Shown here one piece after another: positions 47,193 through 60,076 of a stretch of 64,000 bases of DNA (the first letter of the stretch is position 1; every line of letters starts with the position of its first letter). The notes below the pieces were generated by a model that worked only from the letters and a program-made list of their open reading frames with translations, ran no database searches and was not told the DNA's origin. Position numbers and translations under genes: made by a program. Origin of the DNA: Pyronema omphalodes (Eukaryota > Ascomycota > Pezizomycetes > Pezizales > Pyronemataceae); assembly GCA_024516155.1 (NCBI GenBank), contig JAJJXM010000003.1, positions 992,001 to 1,056,000 of the forward strand, given 5' to 3'.

Positions 47193-50100
47193 TGTCCCTT
47201 TCCCTCCTTCTGCCCTCTCGCTCCCTCTCTCTTCCCTCACAGATAGCTACGAATGTAAACACAAATGAATATCCACAAATAAATATATCCACAAATAAAC
47301 ACATACAACTCAACATATCTACAAATAACATGTACAAACAAATATATGCACAAGTAACAATTCCTCAGGTTTCCCGCTCACTTCACTCGGGCTGTATTCC
47401 CTCCCTGGCTCACGTCGCTCGATTCCTCTGTCGACACTTTGTGATTTCGATTGCATGATGGAGGATGGAGATATGCACCAGTAGTTTCGTGATTCATCCC
47501 TGTGCACCAGTAGTTTCGTGATTGATCCCTGTCGCTACTCTGGATAGAACGGGATCGGCTCATGGGCTGTGTGGATGGGACTGATTTATTTCTTTCTTTA
47601 TCTACCTACTGGCGTCGTCGAGGTGGGTGAGGGGTCGATCAGCAGCGTGGATTAGACTAGTCATGCGTTGTCACTCGGGCATGTCATGACTGGATCTACA
47701 AGATGAATAAATTTACAGGGTGAAGAATATAGAAGAATAATGGTAACTTGATATATTGATAATCGATTTTGAATATACATAATTTGTTGTGTGCAGACTG
47801 TTGCTCGCTGTGACTCTCGCTTGCGTGTCTAGACAGCGTGTCTAGACAGAGCGCTGAGCGCTCTGTGACTAGACTACATAGCTACGAGAGCACTCTCGCT
47901 TGCGTTGCTAGACTCGCTGAGGCAACACAGTATGTCACGTTTGGACTTTTGTATGCAGTTGTTGATTTGATCCAAACATGTAACGCTTTGATATAATATC
48001 AAGCAGAATTTCTTGTGCAGCTTTTTCATTCAGCACACATTGTAATTCTTTCATTTTTTGATCAATTCTTGTATTTGCAGTCAATCACGTCAAAACGGGT
48101 CTTGCGAGACCACTTTCGCTTGCTTTGACTGGACAGACCACTCTCGCTTGCCTGAGTGGACTACATAGCTGTGAGAGCACTCTCGCTTGCTGTGACTAGA
48201 CTACATAGCCGTGAGAGCACTCTGCGTTGCTATGGCAACACCGGAGGTGTGTCCCTTTTGTATGAAGTCTAATAAATGTTTGATTTAATATCAAGCATGA
48301 TTTTTTGTGCATCTTTTTCATTCAGCACGCATTGTAATTCTTGCATTTTTGAATATTTTTTGTGTTTGCAATAAATCACGTGAGAATGTGTCTTGAAGGA
48401 ACACTCTCGTCTGCTGTGACAACACCGTCGGTGTATGTAGACCAGTCTCGCTTGCCTGACTAGACTGTCACTACATAGCTGGGAGAGCACTCTCGCTCGC
48501 TATGACTAGACTACATTGCCGTGAGAGCACTCTCCGTTGCTATGGCAACACCGTAGGTGTGTCACTTTTGTATGAAGTCTAATCCAAACATGTAATGTTT
48601 AATTTAATATCAAGCATGATTTTTTGTGCATCTTTTTCATTCAGCACGCATTGTAATTCTTGTATTTTGAATATTTTTTGTGTCTGCAATCAATCACGTC
48701 CACACGGGTCTTGCAAGACCACTCTCGCTTGCGTGGTACTCCTGTTTACCTGGTGGTGCTGCTGCTGCTTACCTAACGCAAAAAAGGCCCGCTACCTCTC
48801 AAAACAAGACGGTGGTGGTTAGTCTTGTCTCGAGAAGCAGCGGGCCTCGTGTATGTTGACATCAATACAGAAAAAATAAACAAAACAGAAACTATCGCTT
48901 CTTGGTATTACCTTAAACTATTGATGTTCATGAAAATCAAATACCAAAAACAAGAATCATGACTTTTTTGTATCTCCTTAAACTGCATTCTTTCTTTGCA
49001 GCGCGTCACTTGCAACTCACAGTGAATGGGGTGGCAGACGCGATGCAGCTAAGAGTCACGTGCTAATTCTTGGCGAGACAATTCAGCTGCCCCAAGCAGC
49101 AAAACAAAGATGCAAACCCACGAGAGGGTAACAGTTGTCTACTATGACCCAGTTCTTGGTCTCGAACAATGCCATTCAAATCGCGTGATAAACCATGACC
49201 CAATTGGCCACGAAGAATGCCATTCAAATCTCGTGATAATCCATGACCCAGTTGGCCTCGAAGAATGCCATTCAAATCTTGTGATAACATGAGCAAGTTC
49301 TGGGCCTCGCCGTGTGACACCAAGTGTGAAAATTGTCTTCCTCTTACTCATCTTCCTCATTCTCATCTTCCTTCTCCCATCATCCTTTGTCAATCGTCCT
49401 GAGTCAATCGTCCTGAGTCAATCTTCCTTTTTCAGTCTTCCTTTTTCAATCTTCCGTTCTCCGTCTTCCGTCTTCCTTTTTCCCATCTTCCTTCTTCCCA
49501 TCTTCTGTTTTCCCTTCTTCCTTCTAACAATTGTATTGTTCTCATGATCCACCTCTTGTCATTCCTTGCTCAGAAACCTGTTTGGCAGTAGGACGCACAA
49601 TGTGGCATCTTCTCTCAAGTGATATTGTCTAGAATCCTGCTTTCTGACATGTAATTATCTATATAAACACCCCTTCCTCCCCCTGGTCTCCTTTCCTTTC
49701 TTCCTTCATCGGCGTTCTGTGATATAGTATTTTTTGACATATATTCGAAATATTCTACCATATATTGCGGATCTTTGTTTTTTATTTTGTTTTGTTTTGT
49801 TTTCTCCTCACATATCTCTGTTTTTTGGTTTTTGGTTTTGTGTGTTTGTGTTTTTGGTTTTGTGTGTTTGTGTTTTTGGTTTTGCGTGTTTGTGTTTTTG
49901 GTTTGGTGTTTTTTTTTCTGTTTTTTCTGTTTTTGGCTTTTGTTCTTCGTTTTTTGTTTTCTGTTTTGTTTTGCTTTGCTTTGTTTTGTTTTGTTTTCCC
50001 CCCGCATATCTTTGCTGGGCACTTGTTTTTCTTCTTCTTCTTATCAAACACTCGATCGGAGTATCCCCTCTAACAGGGAAGCTGGGAGAAGAGGGACTTT

Positions 50101-50824
50101 CCCGTAAAGCCCAGAAAAAGGTACGGTCGTTTCTTTCGTTTGTTTTGTTCTTCGATCAGTTTACTAACTTTTGTGCTTTTCTAGGTATTCTCTCTGCTTT
50201 TCTAGGTATCTTCTCCGCTTTTCTAGGTATTCTCTCTGCTTTTCTAGGTATTCTCTCTGCTTTTCTAGGTATTCTCTCTGCTTTTCTAGGTATCTTCTCC
50301 GCTTTTCTAGGTTTCTTCTCTTCGATCTCAAGAAACCACAAGGGTTGAAATGTATGACTTCTTTCGTTTCTGTTTTTCTCTTTTTTCTTTTCGCATATCT
50401 TTGCTGGGCACTTGTTTTTCTTGTTCTTCTTATCAAACACTCGATCAGAGTATCCCCTCTAACAGGGAAGCTGGGAGAAGACGGACTTTCCCTTAAAGCC
50501 CAGATAAGAGTATGTCTTCGTTTCGTACCTATTACACCATCCGTCTATTCTTTCTGTTATTTGGATTACCTCTTACTCCTCTCGCTCGATCCTTTTACCA
50601 ACTTTTCTTCTTTTTGATTTCAATACTTATGAAAGCCACAAGTGGTATTCCCGCATATTGCCATCACTTTTGCTGTGTTGGTATCACATCTCCGCCGCTG
50701 CAGCGTTGCTAACATACTATCTGCTCGTCTTTTAGTAAGCGAGGCCCCACCATACTCTCGCTACACCACGCTCCCGCTAAACTACCAGCCACTGCTTCCT
50801 CGCCCTTCAGCATCCTCCGTGCCT
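47193..50824. repeat. Array unit 3
   Basis: Hairpin 48786-48846; 48-bp repeats about 49165-49290; TATATAAA 49660-49667; 73-nt elements 50043-50115 and 50432-50504; seven 21-bp units about 50177-50322. It is 22 nt longer than unit 2 because of extra TTTTTGGTTTTGTGTG material. Confidence 0.9.
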
Positions 50825-53800
50825 TGTCCCTTTCCCTCCTTCTGCCCTCTCGCTCCCTCTCTCTTCCCTCACAGATAGCTACGAATGTAAACACAAATGA
50901 ATATCCACAAATAAATATATCCACAAATAAACACATACAACTCAACATATCTACAAATAACATGTACAAACAAATATATGCACAAGTAACAATTCCTCAG
51001 GTTTCCCGCTCACTTCACTCGGGCTGTATTCCCTCCCTGGCTCACGTCGCTCGATTCCTCTGTCGACACTTTGTGATTTCGATTGCATGATGGAGGATGG
51101 AGATATGCACCAGTAGTTTCGTGATTCATCCCTGTGCACCAGTAGTTTCGTGATTGATCCCTGTCGCTACTCTGGATAGAACGGGATCGGCTCATGGGCT
51201 GTGTGGATGGGACTGATTTATTTCTTTCTTTATCTACCTACTGGCGTCGTCGAGGTGGGTGAGGGGTCGATCAGCAGCGTGGATTAGACTAGTCATGCGT
51301 TGTCACTCGGGCATGTCATGACTGGATCTACAAGATGAATAAATTTACAGGGTGAAGAATATAGAAGAATAATGGTAACTTGATATATTGATAATCGATT
51401 TTGAATATACATAATTTGTTGTGTGCAGACTGTTGCTCGCTGTGACTCTCGCTTGCGTGTCTAGACAGCGTGTCTAGACAGAGCGCTGAGCGCTCTGTGA
51501 CTAGACTACATAGCTACGAGAGCACTCTCGCTTGCGTTGCTAGACTCGCTGAGGCAACACAGTATGTCACGTTTGGACTTTTGTATGCAGTTGTTGATTT
51601 GATCCAAACATGTAACGCTTTGATATAATATCAAGCAGAATTTCTTGTGCAGCTTTTTCATTCAGCACACATTGTAATTCTTTCATTTTTTGATCAATTC
51701 TTGTATTTGCAGTCAATCACGTCAAAACGGGTCTTGCGAGACCACTTTCGCTTGCTTTGACTGGACAGACCACTCTCGCTTGCCTGAGTGGACTACATAG
51801 CTGTGAGAGCACTCTCGCTTGCTGTGACTAGACTACATAGCCGTGAGAGCACTCTGCGTTGCTATGGCAACACCGGAGGTGTGTCCCTTTTGTATGAAGT
51901 CTAATAAATGTTTGATTTAATATCAAGCATGATTTTTTGTGCATCTTTTTCATTCAGCACGCATTGTAATTCTTGCATTTTTGAATATTTTTTGTGTTTG
52001 CAATAAATCACGTGAGAATGTGTCTTGAAGGAACACTCTCGTCTGCTGTGACAACACCGTCGGTGTATGTAGACCAGTCTCGCTTGCCTGACTAGACTGT
52101 CACTACATAGCTGGGAGAGCACTCTCGCTCGCTATGACTAGACTACATTGCCGTGAGAGCACTCTCCGTTGCTATGGCAACACCGTAGGTGTGTCACTTT
52201 TGTATGAAGTCTAATCCAAACATGTAATGTTTAATTTAATATCAAGCATGATTTTTTGTGCATCTTTTTCATTCAGCACGCATTGTAATTCTTGTATTTT
52301 GAATATTTTTTGTGTCTGCAATCAATCACGTCCACACGGGTCTTGCAAGACCACTCTCGCTTGCGTGGTACTCCTGTTTACCTGGTGGTGCTGCTGCTGC
52401 TTACCTAACGCAAAAAAGGCCCGCTACCTCTCAAAACAAGACGGTGGTGGTTAGTCTTGTCTCGAGAAGCAGCGGGCCTCGTGTATGTTGACATCAATAC
52501 AGAAAAAATAAACAAAACAGAAACTATCGCTTCTTGGTATTACCTTAAACTATTGATGTTCATGAAAATCAAATACCAAAAACAAGAATCATGACTTTTT
52601 TGTATCTCCTTAAACTGCATTCTTTCTTTGCAGCGCGTCACTTGCAACTCACAGTGAATGGGGTGGCAGACGCGATGCAGCTAAGAGTCACGTGCTAATT
52701 CTTGGCGAGACAATTCAGCTGCCCCAAGCAGCAAAACAAAGATGCAAACCCACGAGAGGGTAACAGTTGTCTACTATGACCCAGTTCTTGGTCTCGAACA
52801 ATGCCATTCAAATCGCGTGATAAACCATGACCCAATTGGCCACGAAGAATGCCATTCAAATCTCGTGATAATCCATGACCCAGTTGGCCTCGAAGAATGC
52901 CATTCAAATCTTGTGATAACATGAGCAAGTTCTGGGCCTCGCCGTGTGACACCAAGTGTGAAAATTGTCTTCCTCTTACTCATCTTCCTCATTCTCATCT
53001 TCCTTCTCCCATCATCCTTTGTCAATCGTCCTGAGTCAATCGTCCTGAGTCAATCTTCCTTTTTCAGTCTTCCTTTTTCAATCTTCCGTTCTCCGTCTTC
53101 CGTCTTCCTTTTTCCCATCTTCCTTCTTCCCATCTTCTGTTTTCCCTTCTTCCTTCTAACAATTGTATTGTTCTCATGATCCACCTCTTGTCATTCCTTG
53201 CTCAGAAACCTGTTTGGCAGTAGGACGCACAATGTGGCATCTTCTCTCAAGTGATATTGTCTAGAATCCTGCTTTCTGACATGTAATTATCTATATAAAC
53301 ACCCCTTCCTCCCCCTGGTCTCCTTTCCTTTCTTCCTTCATCGGCGTTCTGTGATATAGTATTTTTTGACATATATTCGAAATATTCTACCATATATTGC
53401 GGATCTTTGTTTTTTATTTTGTTTTGTTTTGTTTTCTCCTCACATATCTCTGTTTTTTGGTTTTTGGTTTTGTGTGTTTGTGTTTTTGGTTTTGTGTGTT
53501 TGTGTTTTTGGTTTTGCGTGTTTGTGTTTTTGGTTTGGTGTTTTTTTTCTGTTTTTTCTGTTTTTGGCTTTTGTTCTTCGTTTTTTGTTTTCTGTTTTGT
53601 TTTGCTTTGCTTTGTTTTGTTTTGTTTTCCCCCCGCATATCTTTGCTGGGCACTTGTTTTTCTTCTTCTTCTTATCAAACACTCGATCGGAGTATCCCCT
53701 CTAACAGGGAAGCTGGGAGAAGAGGGACTTTCCCGTAAAGCCCAGAAAAAGGTACGGTCGTTTCTTTCGTTTGTTTTGTTCTTCGATCAGTTTACTAACT

Positions 53801-54455
53801 TTTGTGCTTTTCTAGGTATTCTCTCTGCTTTTCTAGGTATCTTCTCCGCTTTTCTAGGTATTCTCTCTGCTTTTCTAGGTATTCTCTCTGCTTTTCTAGG
53901 TATTCTCTCTGCTTTTCTAGGTATCTTCTCCGCTTTTCTAGGTTTCTTCTCTTCGATCTCAAGAAACCACAAGGGTTGAAATGTATGACTTCTTTCGTTT
54001 CTGTTTTTCTCTTTTTTCTTTTCGCATATCTTTGCTGGGCACTTGTTTTTCTTGTTCTTCTTATCAAACACTCGATCAGAGTATCCCCTCTAACAGGGAA
54101 GCTGGGAGAAGACGGACTTTCCCTTAAAGCCCAGATAAGAGTATGTCTTCGTTTCGTACCTATTACACCATCCGTCTATTCTTTCTGTTATTTGGATTAC
54201 CTCTTACTCCTCTCGCTCGATCCTTTTACCAACTTTTCTTCTTTTTGATTTCAATACTTATGAAAGCCACAAGTGGTATTCCCGCATATTGCCATCACTT
54301 TTGCTGTGTTGGTATCACATCTCCGCCGCTGCAGCGTTGCTAACATACTATCTGCTCGTCTTTTAGTAAGCGAGGCCCCACCATACTCTCGCTACACCAC
54401 GCTCCCGCTAAACTACCAGCCACTGCTTCCTCGCCCTTCAGCATCCTCCGTGCCT
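50825..54455. repeat. Array unit 4
   Basis: Hairpin 52418-52478; 48-bp repeats about 52797-52922; TATATAAA 53292-53299; 73-nt elements 53674-53746 and 54063-54135; seven 21-bp units about 53808-53953. One nucleotide shorter than unit 3 (T run near 53541); the rest appears the same by eye. Confidence 0.9.
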
Positions 54456-57400
54456 TGTCCCTTTCCCTCCTTCTGCCCTCTCGCTCCCTCTCTCTTCCCT
54501 CACAGATAGCTACGAATGTAAACACAAATGAATATCCACAAATAAATATATCCACAAATAAACACATACAACTCAACATATCTACAAATAACATGTACAA
54601 ACAAATATATGCACAAGTAACAATTCCTCAGGTTTCCCGCTCACTTCACTCGGGCTGTATTCCCTCCCTGGCTCACGTCGCTCGATTCCTCTGTCGACAC
54701 TTTGTGATTTCGATTGCATGATGGAGGATGGAGATATGCACCAGTAGTTTCGTGATTCATCCCTGTGCACCAGTAGTTTCGTGATTGATCCCTGTCGCTA
54801 CTCTGGATAGAACGGGATCGGCTCATGGGCTGTGTGGATGGGACTGATTTATTTCTTTCTTTATCTACCTACTGGCGTCGTCGAGGTGGGTGAGGGGTCG
54901 ATCAGCAGCGTGGATTAGACTAGTCATGCGTTGTCACTCGGGCATGTCATGACTGGATCTACAAGATGAATAAATTTACAGGGTGAAGAATATAGAAGAA
55001 TAATGGTAACTTGATATATTGATAATCGATTTTGAATATACATAATTTGTTGTGTGCAGACTGTTGCTCGCTGTGACTCTCGCTTGCGTGTCTAGACAGC
55101 GTGTCTAGACAGAGCGCTGTCGCTCGCTGTGACTAGACAGAGCACTCTCCAATCACGTGAGAACGGGTCTTGTAAGAACACTCTCGCCTGCTGTGGCAGC
55201 ACCGTCGGTGTATGTAGACCAGTCTCGCTTGCCTGACTAGACTACATAGCTGGGAGAGCACTCTGGCTGGCATGGCTAGACTCGCTGACACAACACAGTA
55301 TGTCGTTGCTACACTTAAATGAAATATGATCCAAACATGTAACGTTTTGATTTAATATCAAGCATACATTCTTGTGCATCTTTTGCACGCATTGTAATTC
55401 TTGCATTTTTTGAATATTTTTTGTGTCTGCAATCAATGACGTCAAAACGGATCTTGCAAGACCACTCTCGCTCGCGTTGACTGGACAGACCACTCTCGCT
55501 TGCCTGGGTGGACTACATAGCCGTGAGAGCACTCTTGGTTGCTATGGCAACACCGTAGGTGTGTGCTACACTTAAATGAAGTCTAATCCAAACATGTAAT
55601 GTTTGATTTAATATCAAGCATAATTGTTTGTGCATCTTTTTCATTCAGCACGCATTGTAATTCTTGCATTTTTGAATATTTTTTGTGTCTGCAATCAATC
55701 ACGTCTACACGGGTCTTGCAAGACCACTCTCGCTTGCCGTGACTAGCAGCTGTCAGAGCACTCTCGCTCGCTGTGGCAACACCGTAGGTGTGTCCCTTCT
55801 CCGTTCAGTTGTTGCTACTTGCGAATCAGTTTTGAGCCAAGTATCTGAAATTTTTTAAATATAATTATCCAACTTTTTTATAGAAATATCAAGGTTACTT
55901 TCTTGTTTATCATACTCATTTCACATGCATTGCGATTTTTCTTTTCATTTTTTGTTTTGTGTTTGCTGAGCCGAATTGCTTCTTCTGAGCACGCCACTCG
56001 CGACAGCGGAGGCACAGCGATGCAGCTGCAGATGCGGTGGTACTCTTGTTTACCTGGTGGTGCTGCTGCTTACCTAATGCAAAAAGGGCCCGCTCCCTCT
56101 CAAAACAAGACGGTCGTTGTTAGTCTTGTCTCGAGAAGCAGCGGGCCTCGTGTATGTTGACATCAATACAGAAAAAATAAACAAAACAGAAATTATCGCT
56201 TTTTGATATTATCTTAAACTATTGATGTTCATGAAAATCAAATACCGAAAACAAGAATCATCACTTTTTTGTATCTCCTTAAACTGCATTCTTTCTTTGC
56301 AGCGCGTCACTTGCAACTCACAGTGAATGGGGTGGCAGACGCGATGCAGCTAAGAGTCACGTGCTAATTCTTGGCGAGACAATTCAGCTGCCCCAAGCAG
56401 CAAAACAAAGATGCAAACTTACGAGAGGGTAACTGTTGTCTACTATGACCCAGTTCTTGGTCTCGAACAATGCCATTCAAATCGCGTGATAAACCATGAC
56501 CCAGTTGGCCACGAAGAATGCCATTCAAATCTTGTGATAACATGAGCAAGTTCTGGGCCTCGCCGTGTGACACCAAGTGTGAAAATTGTCTTTCTCTTAC
56601 TCATCTTCCTCATTCTCATCTTCCTTCTTCCTCATTCTCATCTTCCTTCTCCCATCATCCTTTGTCAATCGTCCTGAGTCAATCGTCCTGAGTCAATCTT
56701 CCTTTTTCAGTCTTCCTTTTTCAATCTTCCGTTCTCCGTCTTCCGTCTTCCTTTTTCCCATCTTCCTTCTTCCCATCTTCTGTTTTCCCATCTTCCTTCT
56801 AACAATTGTATTGTTCTCATGATCCACCTCTTGTCATTCCTTGCTCAGAAACCTGTGTGGCAGTAGGACGCACAATGTGGCATCTTCACTCAAGTGATAT
56901 TGTCTAGAATCCTGCTTTCTGACATGTAATTATCTATATAAACACCCCTTCCTCCCCCTGGTCTCCTTTCCTTTCTTTCTTCATCGGCGTTCTGTGATAT
57001 AGTATTTTTTGACATATATTCGAAATATTCTACCATATATTGCGGATCTTTGTTTTTTGTTTTGTTTTTGTTTTGTTTTTTCCTCACATATCTCTGTTTT
57101 TTGGTTTTGTGTGTTTGTGTTTTTGGTTTTGCGTGTTTGTGTTTTTGGTTTTGTGTTTTTTTTCTGTTTTTTCTGTTTTTGGCTTTTGTTCTTCGTTTTT
57201 TGTTTTCTGTTTTGTTTTGATTTGCTTTGTTTTGTTTTGTTTTCCCCCCGCATATCTTTGCTGGGCACTTGTTTTTCTTCTTCTTCTTATCAAACACTCG
57301 ATCGGAGTATCCCCTCTAACAGGGAAGCTGGGAGAAGCGGGACTTTCCCGTAAAGCCCAGAAAAAGGTACGGTCGTTTCTTTCGTTTGTTTTGTTCTTCG

Positions 57401-57890
57401 ATCAGTTTACTAACTTTTGTGCTTTTCTAGGTATTCTCTCTGCTTTTCTAGGTATCTTCTCCGCTTTTCTAGGTATTCTCTCTGCTTTTCTAGGTATCTT
57501 CTCCGCTTTTCTAGGTATTCTCTCTGCTTTTCTAGGTATCTTCTCCGCTTTTCTAGGTTTCTTCTCTTCGATCTCAAGAAACCACAAGGGTTGAAATGTA
57601 TGACTTCTTTCGTTTCTGTTTTTCTCTTTTTTCTTTTCGCATATCTTTGCTGGGCACTTGTTTTTCTTGTTATTCTTATCAAACACTCGATCAGAGTATC
57701 CCCTTCAACTGGGAATCTGGGAGAAGACGGACTTTCCCTTAAAGCCCAGATAAGAGTATGTCTTCGTTTCGTACCTATTACACCATCCGTCTATTCTCTC
57801 TGTTATTTGGATTACCTCTTACTCCTCTCGCTCGATCCTTTCACTAACCTCTCTTCTTTTCTGATTTCAGTACACATGAAAGCCATATAT
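54456..57890. repeat. Array unit 5 (diverged right edge)
   Basis: The first ~650 nt match units 2-4; then the sub-repeat block is rearranged and shortened (55110-55800). Hairpin 56087-56147; only two 48-bp repeats (about 56470-56540); TATATAAA 56935-56942; 73-nt elements 57289-57361 and 57678-57750; seven 21-bp units about 57423-57568. Homology fades after 57890. Confidence 0.9.
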
Positions 57891-58260
57891 TATTTTTGTT
57901 CTTCCGCTTTTCATTGTTTGATCTTCTCACTAACTTATCTGTCCTTCAGCTTTGTATCTCAAAAGCGTATGTCTTCTTTTCGCTGGTTTGATTGTTCGAT
58001 CTTGTTTGATTCAACGTATTTCCTATTCCACACCAAATGCCGTGAAATCAGCAAGTCAGGTCATCAGGACACAAACCCTTTGATCAAGCAATGACTGAAG
58101 CAACGGCAACAGGACCACGATCCCGGCTCCTCTACACTCTCGCTACGCCACTACTCGCTGCTTCTCGTACCTGTAAGTATCCTTCGTGACTCTTGTCGTG
58201 TCCCTTCTCTTTGTGATCTCGCTAAATATATATACAAAGAAATTTATCTCCAAATCGAAA

Positions 58261-59539
58261 ATTCCGTTTCTTTTTGTGAATTTAACACGCCATGTATGTC
58301 CGTCAATCGTGTTGCTCGATTACTCTGAGCACACTTGACGGTGGGGAGTTTATAGCACAGGATCTCTTTTTAAGCTGGTATAGTTATGCAATTGAACATC
58401 ATTTCGCTCGAGAAGGGATATTTCGTGCGAATGGACTGGAATGCGCATGATCTCTGCAACGGTCTGCCTCTGAAAGCGAAAACACCTTTCGACAGCTGTA
58501 GCGGGTAAAATGAAGATGTATTTATTGAATAATACACTGACCAAGGTCCAAAAGGCCAATTCAGCAGCAGTATCAGAAATGATTTACCACAATGTCCAGT
58601 AACATTCTGTAATTGGAAATTCTCGAACTTGTTGAGGTAGTCGGGCTCAAAAGCTTGTCACAGCTCCGGGTATTTGGTAGCTGTGGTCCGATACAAACCC
58701 TGCTTACTTATCTCCTGTTTAAAATCGACCCCTGCCAACAAGCAGAACGAGGTCTTAACATCCCAAATGCCCATACAATCATCCTTAGTCTGTTTGGCCG
58801 AGTAGTGGGGTGCTTCTAGTGCTCAAGTTCCTTCGTTGATCTCCAGTTGCTGTTGAGAACCGGGGTTCGATTCGCGATAGCCTTTCTAGATGATGATGGG
58901 AGCTGGCGGTTGTTGCAATAACCAGTGTTGTGCACAATCTGGTATTTTATTTTGCCATTTTCATAGACTTTTTAGTAAACTGTGGCCACAAGTTAGAGGC
59001 GGATACATTCTTGTTGGCGGGTAGGTTTGGATTTGATTTTGTAGAATATCAACAATCCGCGTCGGTGTTGATCGGGTCCAAACTTGTCACTTGAAGTAGA
59101 AAACTCGGAACTCCTCCAGCAATTCACCCTATTCCAGCCAGGATAATCGACAACCACCACGCAAGATACATTTACAATTCATTTGTGCATTATTGCTTTC
59201 ATACCCGTTGACAAAATCTCAATACGCTACGCCATGAACTCGCACACAAAATCTCCGCGCCTATATCGGAGACGAAATTGATTAATACGTGATGACCCAT
59301 ACCATCCGAAAGCAGTGTGAGAATTCACCAGCGACAGTTTGAAACCGGATTTACCAATACAATCTACGCACCAAAGTAAAGGGAATAGACACTGCAAGCA
59401 AGTGGGTAGGGAAATCTCTTCCACGGATGGGTGGTGCAGGAGTTTGGGAATGACTCACGTACAGAGGGAAGATGGAAGAAGGATAGGAGCCCACGCAATT
59501 CCCAGATGAACAGCAGATACGAAGACAACATCACGCTAT
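58261..59539. other. Intergenic, nothing recognised
   Basis: Unique-looking sequence right of the array with short ORFs only; no repeats, RNA genes or domains supported. Confidence 0.5.
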
Positions 59540-59920
59540 AGATCCAACTTGATTCGACGTATTTAGTATACCGCAGGCAATGCCGTGGCCCATAGTATCA
59601 GCAGATCATGTCATCAGGACGCAGACCTTCGAAAAAGCAAAGACTGAAGCAACGGGCACAGCAAAACAATACCCTCCGTGCGAAAATGTTGGAAACTTGG
59701 CATGGCCATTCAGCTGATTCGGATGAAGCAGTTCCGATGTCGTGAATATATATTCCCTACGTTCACCCCTTCATCGTGTACTACCATATCCCGCCATATT
59801 CAGCCATATTCGGCCATATTCAGCCACATTCAGCCATATATCTATCATACCATTTACTGTTGCCATATATTTGCCATTTATTGTTGCCATATACTTTCTA
59901 TTTACTTGCGTCGCTTTTTC

Positions 59921-60012
59921 ATCAAACACTCAATTGTGTTGCGAGTATCCTCAATTGGCCGATGGAAGATTGGGAACTTGGAGAAGCCCAGTGTTGTCTG
60001 AATGGAGCCAAG
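59921..60012 (+). other. Diverged structured element F1
   Basis: Starts ATCAAACACTCAATTG and continues GCGAGTATCC. Possible stems: P1 ACTC/GAGT, P2 CTCAAT/ATTGGG (with one G-U), P3 CTTGG/CCAAG, P4 CAG-TGTTGT-CTG. The same stem order as the array element is kept with mostly different bases. Confidence 0.4.
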
Positions 60013-60076
60013 ATTTGTTATTTACTTGCTGTTCATTTGCTGTTCAGTTTGTTTTGTTTTGTACCTGCGTTGTTTC

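Larger units (their letters stand above)
40268..58260. repeat. Tandem array of ~3.3-3.6 kb non-coding units (five copies plus decayed edge)
   Basis: Five head-to-tail units start at about 40268, 43583, 47193, 50825 and 54456; a decayed start of a sixth is recognisable from 57890 to 58260. Inner units 2-4 look almost identical over 3.6 kb; outer units 1 and 5 are diverged and partly deleted, the pattern expected from homogenisation by unequal crossing-over. Each unit contains, in order: CT tract and AATAAATATATCC-rich segment; a 29-bp duplication (GCACCAGTAGTTTCGTG...); two or three ~300-bp sub-repeats full of palindromes; a 61-nt hairpin; 48-bp repeats; a CTTCC-rich stretch; TATATAAA; a TTTTGTTTTG-rich tract; a 73-nt element; 21-bp repeats; a second 73-nt element. 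No transposase, reverse transcriptase or other protein is recognisable. All longer ORFs are low-complexity. Confidence 0.95.

Noticed and set aside
49734..50348. 204-codon plus-strand ORF in the array (and similar ORFs of 140-225 codons in other units)
   Set aside because: Composed of FCF/LCVCV and FSAFLGI low-complexity runs created by T-rich and 21-bp repeats; several frames and both strands are open at once, and the reading frame changes between near-identical units.
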